Origin: Apostichopus californicus
Taxonomy: Eukaryota; Echinodermata; Holothuroidea; Aspidochirotida; Stichopodidae
Assembly (NCBI GenBank): GCA_020650975.1
Contig: JAIPMN010000890.1
Span: 1 to 28,634 of the forward strand
DNA length: 28,634 nt
Reading direction: 5' to 3'
In this document: in pieces, positions 21,815-28,634 of the stretch
Position numbering within the stretch: position 1 is the first letter of the stretch
Layout: the number at the start of each line of letters is the position of its first letter
Notes under the pieces: model-generated
Told to the model about the DNA's origin: nothing
The model's database searches: none
Seen by the model: the letters and a program-made list of their open reading frames with translations, nothing else
Translations under genes and position numbers: made by a program

Positions 21815-22163
21815 GCGCGAAATATTTTGGTTATATTTTTCGGGCAAGTCGTTCCAGCCCCCCAAATCAAATTGGGCTCCTACGCATATGACGGTAGTAA
21901 TCAAAATCACACGAAGTTTTGTATGGTGGAGTATAAGAATCGCGAGATACAATTTCTCAAAGTGGCAAGGAAAACGTGGTAAATATGACTGGTTAAAGGT
22001 CAATTTTGACCGAAATTTTTCAATTTTTAGGTCATTCACAATCACAGGAATATATGGATAGGCCTTGATAAACTAGAGTGCGACAGTCGGAAATTTCGAT
22101 TGTCGCACTCCAATTTTCTAACTATTGTCAGTTTTACCAAGTTTGGGGGTGAGACACCCCCAC
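21815..22163 (+). repeat. 346-bp block, copy 2
   Basis: Direct repeat of 21189-21534, about 99% identical by eye. Unlike copy 1 it is not followed by the TATAGGGACGTCCCTA end, so it belongs to a truncated or different carrier element. It includes the second hairpin at 22076-22110. Confidence 0.94.
22076..22110. repeat. 35-nt near-perfect hairpin, copy 2
   Basis: Identical in sequence to 21450-21484. Confidence 0.92.
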
Positions 22164-22579
22164 CCCCCCCCCCCACACGCTATACCTGAATTATTGACAA
22201 CGTGTAATGCTGGTAGTAGTACAAGGTGCCCATGCAAAACTAAGGTCCGCTTACCCGATTCAGTAATGCAAACTTGTTGGTCGATTTTCTTGTCCCGCGG
22301 AGGGATAAAATCTTTCGCGGGGACCCCACCCTTTGCCTACTAATCCTCTTACTTCGTTTGTGTGCACCCTGCTCATTAACCTTTCTGTATTTCTGTGTTT
22401 GTATTTTTTCCCCTGTATTTTTTTGTTACTTGTCATTCAGCTTCTGAAGAAGATCTTGTTAGGCTAGAAACGTCAGACCCACTTACTTTTAAACAATTAA
22501 TTTACTAAAGATAGCCTTGGGAGACTTATTGATCTTCTTCCAAGCTACATAAATAAAATATCATTCTAGGGTATCTTAC
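22164..22579. other. Intergenic, decayed repeat sequence
   Basis: Contains GTCCCGCGG...CGCGGGGAC, a GC-rich hairpin-forming pair at about 22291-22324, and at 22441-22474 a CTGAAGA...GAAAC motif resembling the core of hammerhead ribozymes found in Penelope-like elements. The stem between them is poorly paired, so this is at most a relic. Confidence 0.35.
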
Positions 22580-22587
22580 AAGTTACA

Positions 22588-22933
22588 CAGTGGCGTAGGA
22601 AGGTACTTTTGAGTGGGGGGGCTGAAGACTGATGGCCGGCCTGGGGGAGGGGTCCCTTTTGATTTTTTTTTGCATTTCCAGGTGGCCTCAGATGCAATTT
22701 GGTGCAATATAGCACACTTCAACACCCATGCACTCCATTTTGTAAATAATTTTGCATTTTCACCTGGCCTTAGATGCAATTTGGTGCTCCAAATGAGATT
22801 TTTTTCTCATTTGGAAATGAAAAAGGGGTTTTCCGACTTGCGGAGCGGGGGGGCGGAATGAAACTTCCGCCCCACCATATTTTTCACTGGGGGGGGCTGG
22901 CGCCCCCCAGCCCCACCGGTTCCTACGCCCTTG
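22588..22933. mobile_element. hAT-type MITE, 346 bp, with exact 8-bp target duplication
   Basis: The left end is CAGTGGCGTAGGAAGG; the right end, reverse-complemented, is CAAGGGCGTAGGAACC. The flanks are AAGTTACA at 22580-22587 and AAGTTACA at 22934-22941, an exact 8-bp duplication. The G-rich left and C-rich right subterminal parts are complementary (GGGGGGGCTG / CAGCCCC). An internal near-duplicate (ATTTNCANNTGGCCTNAGATGCAATTTGGTGC-like, near 22674 and 22756) is visible. No transposase. Confidence 0.93.
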
Positions 22934-22941
22934 AAGTTACA

Positions 22942-25900
22942 ACATACCAGCCGGGATGACAATTATTGGGTTTTAACGATTGTCAAGGCAGGAAAGACGG
23001 GTTTGGAAATGTTGCTATCTTTATGTATGTAAGTCCAGTTGTACCCCCTATAGTTCTTTATAATATACTAGCAATAGTACAACCATGAAAGTTGGTATAA
23101 CCATGGACTCATTAAATTGACCCCATCTCAACTTTGCCCCTTCGACGAGAAACAGATCGGCGTATAGTAAGAGCCTAATAATTGTTTGTGCTATGGACCG
23201 CGACATGTTTACTACATAATGGCCTTCAGGTACTTATAGCCTATTGCTGGGCTGTTGTGAGCAATGAAGTGTGAAAAAAATAGATCGAAATCGATTTCTT
23301 TTCATCGATGACCTGTTCCGTAACTAGAGCTATACTAGGCTAAACACAAGACACCACACTCCACCTAAAACAGCCATTTTACAACAACGTTACGGTCAGT
23401 CAACAGTCCACGTTTATTTTTACAGTTGTATATACATTTCATTTAGTATAATTAACACTTTGCAGCAGTGTACTCATGTAGTGCATATGTATGTTGATAC
23501 AATATACTGGTATCATATTTACGTACACTACCTGCAAAGCACGTCAAGAACCGAAAACTAAAAATATCCCGAGATTGTCTTATACTGACAACGGCCAGTT
23601 CGGATCTTCAATCAAAGGTACGTGAAAATATTGTTTTTTTGTTTTGTATATTTGAATGTATGGGTTTTCAAACTTTCGCAGTTAATTTTGGGAATGAATG
23701 GTATACAAATGATGCAGATGATTAAAAGGAGTAAGCCTGCTGGTAAAACTACTCAAACAGGTTATGATTTGATGAATAATAAATCCATATAATGTTGTGT
23801 CACCCATGATCCGCCGTATATGTGATCGAGGAATATTTCCGTGTCTACGAATATGAGGCAAGTGCACGTGGAAAAGGAAAAAGCGATTATGTGCCCAGGT
23901 TTGTTGTTGATATAACAACAACACAACACAACACGGAGGGATAGTTTCCTCCATGATCGAATGCGACATTTCTTCATCCCACCGTATCAGTGATAACAGC
24001 GCACATGGTATCATGAATAATATCTTATTGATACATTGTTTAGGCATATCGTTTCAGTTATAGGCCTATAGTCGCGGATTCACAAAGATCCAGTATTGTT
24101 TTGGATTTGACGGGCTGAAAATTCTGTCTCATGTTATCTATCTATATGACTCACTCACTTAATTAATTAATATTTATTTCATTCCTCATTTTCCTGTCCC
24201 TTCACAATAACTGCACTCTTACTCTATAATGTCTGTCCCAACCATTTCAAAATCCTGCATCCACCCCTCACTCACTATAACATTCACCTTTTAGCATAAG
24301 TGTTCAGTGGGAGAATGTCTCGAAACCATATATATACAGTGTAGGTTGCTTCAGTTTGTTAGTGGAAGCTATATGACGATGGAATTTACTGCGTGCAGAG
24401 TAACCTTAGAAATGATTGTTAAAATTTAACACTGGGGATAGTTTTGTTTCTCTTATGTCTATGTGTCACCGTGCAGTGTGCACCAGTTGTAACATTGTAT
24501 ATCGGGTATAAGTAATACGGATCTGTCAGTTATAACTGTTATCTTCATGACTGATGATGGTTGTTGCATACATAACGCTCCCTGTTATAGGTTATTTTCC
24601 ATCCGAGAGCCATATCTCTATAGCTCTGATTTGCACTGCTTGGTAAACACATAATTTAATCGATAGGCATGTTTACAGGTGGTAAACAACTAGCTATACA
24701 ATTGTATGTATCATATTCTCGTTGCCATCATAACGTAGTTAACCAGTATGGTTATATCGAACGAAAATGGTATCAACTGCATGAGTAAGTAGTAAGGATA
24801 AAAAGAATATTAAAGCGCCTTGCTGTGACACTAATACAACCAATATTGAGAGCACGTATATAGTATCATATATTGCAATGAATAGACAATAGACGCCCAC
24901 AGGCTGTCATGACGGCGATTAGATATGACAATGGTCCCTTAGTTAAGAGACCCAGTTGTCAGGAAGCCTTACGGTAACTTATTTGAGACCCTATCCGTGT
25001 TAGACCGTAGTATCATGGATATAGCTTATATTTTCAGTACTATTAAATATATGAGGAGAAAAAACAAACACTATAAGCAGACGAACAAAAGATAGTTTAT
25101 TTGACTTAAACGTTGTTGATATCTATATCCCCATGACTATACTTTTCTATTATTTAATTTATAGCTAAACTTTTTTTGTTATAGTGAAAATTATGTAGGC
25201 GGACATAATGGCTTTCATAGAATATTCTTTGACGTCATGGAGTTTCTTTTGAATGATCTTGTGATTCGGTGTTATCAGGCAGTTCCTGTATAGTACTGCG
25301 TTCAGCAAGTCATGTTTTTGCACACAGAACACAATACACAAGTATTATCTGGTGTTATGACGTTATACCTCGGAAGTAGTACCCTGACATGGTTCCATGG
25401 GCATACACAAGTAATACTTTATGAATTGGTTCTATGTGGGAATTCGACGTTAGCATTCTTATTGGTTGAGTCATGAGCTATATTTGGCTAGTTTCCGCAA
25501 GTGGAATTGTTTGCATCACGTGACAATACTTTGTAATACCTTTACTGGCATATAGCTGATCCTTTCTTGTCACTATACTCCTCCAAGACCCACCCTCTCC
25601 CCTGCTCTCGTCCTCTCTCCCCCCCCCCCCATCTCGTCCTCAGTGGAGGGTGACCATACAGTCGTCCTCACTTTGCGTTTGTCTAGCATTTGTTTGAAAG
25701 CAGTGACTAACATGCATGGAATACAAACAGGAGGAGTGTCTGTCACCAGTAAGACCCACTGCCATATTTAAATTGGTATGCTCAAAATTAGTGCACAAAT
25801 TAAGAGCAGAAAGTTTCATACCGTCCTCCCTTCATGTTGCTCCTTAGTTAACAAAAGACTTAAAGCATTTGGTAACGACGAACAAGCGTGCCCAGTGATG

Positions 25901-26036
25901 GTCTTTTCAACCATGAAATATTTTGGTAGTTTAATCTGATTTATTTCAATGATATATGTCGGATATTATCCACTACTAATCCTATCTCTTATATTTTCAT
26001 TATGTTCGAGCAGCCTATAGACAAACCATAAAGACC
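22942..26036. other. Intergenic / upstream region of the rolling stone-like gene
   Basis: No gene supported. Points noted: a donor-like AAAG|GTACGTG at 23617/23618 that could end a 5' UTR exon; a palindromic E-box TCACGTGA at 25516-25523; and a polypyrimidine tract at about 25577-25645 with a C run. The 121-codon minus-strand frame at 23682-24047 has no domain pattern. Confidence 0.45.
25516..25523. promoter_or_regulatory. Palindromic E-box TCACGTGA
   Basis: Reads ATCACGTGAC with its flanks, one base from the GTCACGTGAC CLEAR-type consensus bound by MITF/TFE and USF bHLH-zip factors. It lies about 510 bp upstream of the rolling stone-like start codon. Its function is inferred from motif and position. 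Confidence 0.3.
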
Positions 26037-26117
26037 ATGTCAGAGTGTCGACGACAGTGTTCACCGAGGTCTTTCTTGTTTGGGAGAGAGGATCCTCAAA
26101 AGTTCGCATTACCACAG
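26037..26117 (+). CDS. Protein rolling stone-like, coding exon 1
   Basis: Encodes residues 1-27 (MSECRRQCSPRSFLFGREDP then QKFALPQ), too short to stand out as an open frame. The ATG has A at -3 (GACCATGT). The segment SFLFGREDPxKFxLPQ followed by RWPLLP in exon 2 matches the N-terminal pattern I recall for rolling stone proteins (F-G-F-x-x-x-D-P-x-x-F-x-x-x-Q-W-P). The donor is CAG|GTATAT, phase 0. A candidate upstream acceptor (GAGCAG|CCTATAG, about 26013) suggests the start codon lies shortly after a 5' UTR splice, but this is not certain. Confidence 0.8.
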
Positions 26118-26737
26118 GTATATATAATTCAATTGACCGACTTTTAGTGGATGAGCTTCACCGACGCATGCGCTCTGCAGCGTGAATTAAACTTACAACC
26201 AAATCAATCTAAAGATGTAAGCTATTAGTTTCGCGCTATTTCTCAGTTGATGCAATTGTGTTTGTCAGAAAGATGTTTATCGGTGTCATGTAATCCTGTC
26301 CTGTGTTCCATAAAGAAAAAAATACCATATCTTTTTTTTTTTTTTGCCCTTCGCCAAGTTCCTTGATTTAAGTCTAAAGGAATGAAGTGTCTGAGCATAA
26401 TAGTTTAAAGAAACTAACCTCATCAGCTTTTAGTCTGAATATAAAGGACACCACTACACCACTGAAGTACAAAAACTGTATGGTTATTAACATGAACTGC
26501 AGCTATAGACTCAGTTTGATCTCACCGCCAGGAAAGGTTTGAGACATCTAATTGCCTAAGTTTACTCTACTCTCACCCCCCTCAATATCTGGCAATTTAT
26601 TGGAGAGTACCGGATATCCGAAAGTGCATCCAGAAATGTTGTGCAACTCTTAGCAGGAGAAATTCTGGGGCATGAAGCCTATGAAGACTATGCTATTATT
26701 ATTATTATGATTTCTTTTTTGATGTTTTTGTATACAG
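26118..26737 (+). other. Rolling stone-like intron 1 (620 bp)
   Basis: GT...AG intron with a pyrimidine-rich acceptor (TTTTTGTATACAG). It contains a T run at about 26332-26345 and nothing coding. Confidence 0.75.
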
Positions 26738-26978
26738 GCAAGATGGCCGCTTTTACCTGGCTCGTGGATAGCATATCGTGTTATCATCGCACTTTATCAG
26801 GTTGCAGTTTTCATTACTCTGTTGATTAAATGGGGAACGCCGCCACTTTACTCCCAGATAGATGTCAAAGCTAAATGGCTCATCTTCATTTCGAACTGGT
26901 CTTTCCTCGTTCTTACACTTTACATGATCTGGGCAGCGTTTGCTACTTGCTATTGGCATATGATAGGGAAGAAAAGAA
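26738..26978 (+). CDS. Protein rolling stone-like, coding exon 2 (TM1-TM2)
   Basis: 241 nt, encoding residues 28-107 plus the first base of codon 108, read in the frame GCA-AGA-TGG. Two hydrophobic segments, about 38-58 (WIAYRVIIALYQVAVFITLL) and 74-98 (WLIFISNWSFLVLTLYMIW), bracket a short polar loop. The WIxYR start of TM1 and the W-x-x-[FY]-[IL]-[ST]-N-W start of TM2 are the most typical features of the rolling stone family. The donor AGAA|GTGAGA leaves one base, which exactly matches the two bases at the start of exon 3 (restoring a Ser codon). The reading frame therefore independently supports all three splice junctions. The overlapping ATG-initiated frames at 26641 and 26822 are shadows of this exon. 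Confidence 0.9.
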
Positions 26979-27717
26979 GTGAGAAATATATACTAGATTT
27001 AACACCTGCAAGTAACAACCCCTCCCCAGCCCCACCCCCCGCCCAACCCTTACCCCTTCCCTTGTCTCTCCGCCGTGTTAATATTGTCTTGTCTCTAGAA
27101 TTAGTTTATTAATAACCTCAAATATTAGTTTGTATTCTTTTGTATTTGAACTGTTTTATGAGGTTGTAAGCAGTGGCATGGGCAAGGCTGGTGGGGGGCC
27201 TTCATCGTGTCACCCTCTATTCGACATCACGCAAAACTTCAAAGGCATTTATTGCGTTAGAGTTTATAAACCTTATTATGGACCTATAATTTGCAGCCTA
27301 AAATGTGCATCATAATCCTCACTAAAACGTTTAACATTTACGTTTTGCTGGATAGAACCCAAGACCATCCAAACATCCCGGAATGGAAGTGGGCTTCAAC
27401 GAACAAAGGATCAAACCACCTCCTTCATAAAGTTCTGAATTCGCCTCTGCATGGCCCTGGCATTACATTTCATTGCCTCTGCCTAAGTCAGTTGGGGGAT
27501 CTATCCCCCCCCCCCCACCCCGATACACACACACCTCAATGTGCAAGTCATCGATTATAACTTGATAAGTCAGAGCTTGCCCAACACCTTTCAAGGCCAA
27601 ATACATTTAAAAAAGTAGTTATTTTATATATCCAAATCTATGAAAAATGTAAAGAAAACGAAACAAAGAAACCTACATCAGTAACTATTTAACAAGTGTC
27701 TCCTTTTTGTCTTGCAG
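26979..27717 (+). other. Rolling stone-like intron 2 (739 bp)
   Basis: Intron in phase 1, ending in a good acceptor (CCTTTTTGTCTTGCAG). It holds a possible single hAT-like end (CAGTGGCATGGGCAAGG then a G run, from about 27173) and a C run near 27507-27520. No partner end or target duplication was found. The open frames in it lack domains. Confidence 0.75.
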
Positions 27718-28298
27718 GTGACGATACACACAATAATAAAGAAGATATCGCGATGCAGAATTCAACCGCGACGGAAACCGATCTCATCGATTCGGAGAGT
27801 GTCATTCTCATACCGCAGAACACCTGGTACTTTAAGATTAATTGGTTCTTACAAGTAATCGCTTGTAGCGCCGAACTCGCGGTTACCGTCCTCTTTTGGG
27901 CGATAGAGTTCAACCCTATGGAGAGCACCGTTCATTTCTTTAACTTAAGTGTGCATGGTTTGGGTGCTGCTCTGGTTATCATTGACTTCATGCTAGTAGC
28001 TAACCCTTGCCGCTTACTTCATGTTATATATCCTATTCTCTATGCTGCGGTATACTTTCTGTTTACGTATATATACTTCGTTGCCGGTGGATTGAATCCT
28101 AATGGAGAAACACATATTTATAGAGGGAGCATCGACTGGGGAACTATCCCTCTTATGTCTGCAGGTGTCAGTGCTTTTGCAGCTTTGGTAGGAGCAAGTC
28201 TCATTCATGTCTTCTTCTTTCTCTTGTATCTCATAAAACTTTCTTTTACAAAGTGTTGTGGGTTTTGTAACAACAGCTCCTCAGATGTTTATATCTAA
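27718..28298 (+). CDS. Protein rolling stone-like, coding exon 3 (TM3 to C-terminus)
   Basis: 581 nt, encoding residues 109-300 and a TAA stop at 28296-28298. A polar linker (108-143, rich in Asp, Glu, Asn and Thr) precedes TM3 (about 148-170), TM4 (184-202, with NLSVHGLGAALVIID), TM5 (210-232, containing YPILYAAVYFLFTYIY) and TM6 (about 252-282). The LLHVIYP motif at 207-213, the HG pair at 187-188 and the IYxxxDW motif (241-248) fit rolling stone proteins. Drosophila rolling stone is a plasma-membrane protein required for myoblast fusion; the role of homologues elsewhere is largely unknown. The total of 300 residues is normal for the family. A Cys-rich tail (CCGFC at 287-291) could be palmitoylated. 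Confidence 0.93.
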
Positions 28299-28634
28299 TG
28301 CTCCACGACCGTCACTCCCCCCCCCCCTCCCATCGTTGCACCACAACACACATGCTTGAAAACAAAAATGAGAACAGCTTAACCACGAGAAATTGCTGAG
28401 ATATGTATATTCAGGCATTTATATTTATCTTCATACAGTTCCCTTCCTTCTCCTCGTTGTCGTTCACCACCCTCCCCCCCCCTCACTGCGGTCGCGCATT
28501 CAGTCGTGCTAAATATGTCGCATATATGATTGCTTTTCCAATCATCATTGATAATAGTTTCAGCATGTGCCGAAGGTGACTTAAGCCCGTCTCTCCCTCT
28601 CCCTCCCCCATCTCCACCTCCCCCCATCTCAACC
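28299..28634 (+). other. Probable 3' UTR / downstream of rolling stone-like gene
   Basis: C- and CT-rich tracts at 28313-28330, 28441-28485 and 28588-28634. No AATAAA polyadenylation signal is seen, so the transcript probably extends beyond the window. The minus-strand frame at 28379-28627 is a low-complexity shadow of the pyrimidine tracts. Confidence 0.5.

Noticed and set aside
21142..22061. Paired identical open frames on both strands (about 80 shared residues)
   Set aside because: Shared because the 346-bp DNA block is duplicated; both strands stay open equally, as expected for a repeat, not a protein family.
27173..27540. Fourth hAT-type element in rolling stone-like intron 2
   Set aside because: Only a CAGTGGCATGG-like left end is visible; no matching right end and no 8-bp duplication.
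1..28634. CRISPR array, operon, phage or defence system
   Set aside because: The spaced-looking repeats are minisatellites without unique spacers, and the genes have introns; this is animal DNA.

Overview
The window is metazoan genomic DNA. It has spliceosomal introns with GT...AG borders, strong ATG contexts, AT-rich non-coding DNA, tRNA-derived SINE-like sequences and several short hAT-type non-autonomous transposons. The two protein genes (a TspanC8-like tetraspanin and a protein rolling stone-like gene) and the repeat style suggest a marine invertebrate, perhaps an echinoderm. That placement is a guess from gene and repeat style, not a demonstrated assignment.

Layout. Minus strand, 18192 down to 4157: the first four coding exons of a tetraspanin gene (17950-18192, 4903-4953, 4523-4678, 4157-4231). 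All introns are phase 0, and together the exons encode 175 residues from the N-terminus to the end of TM3. The large extracellular loop and TM4 are not found and should lie beyond the left edge, so 1-4156 is probably intron 4. Intron 1 is about 13 kb. It holds a hAT MITE with an 8-bp target duplication, two SINE-like elements and several tandem duplications. Intron 4 holds a 29-bp minisatellite of about 28 units and a 14-bp one. Plus strand, 26037-28298: a complete three-exon gene for a 300-residue multi-pass membrane protein of the rolling stone family.

The two genes are divergent, about 7.8 kb apart start codon to start codon. The interval carries two more hAT-type elements with exact 8-bp target duplications (20817-21565 and 22588-22933), a nearly identical 346-bp block present twice with a 35-nt hairpin, a third inverted-repeat element (18436-18904), and a degenerate hammerhead-like motif. 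I see no operon-like arrangement and no prokaryotic, CRISPR or defence system. No functional link between the two genes is shown beyond both being membrane proteins.

The points most worth following are the long Pro/Gln/His-rich cytoplasmic tail of the tetraspanin with a PPPY motif, the resemblance of the rolling stone-like protein to AIG1/ADTRP-type intramembrane hydrolases, and the dated hAT insertions. Nearly all other short open frames in the window look like chance.
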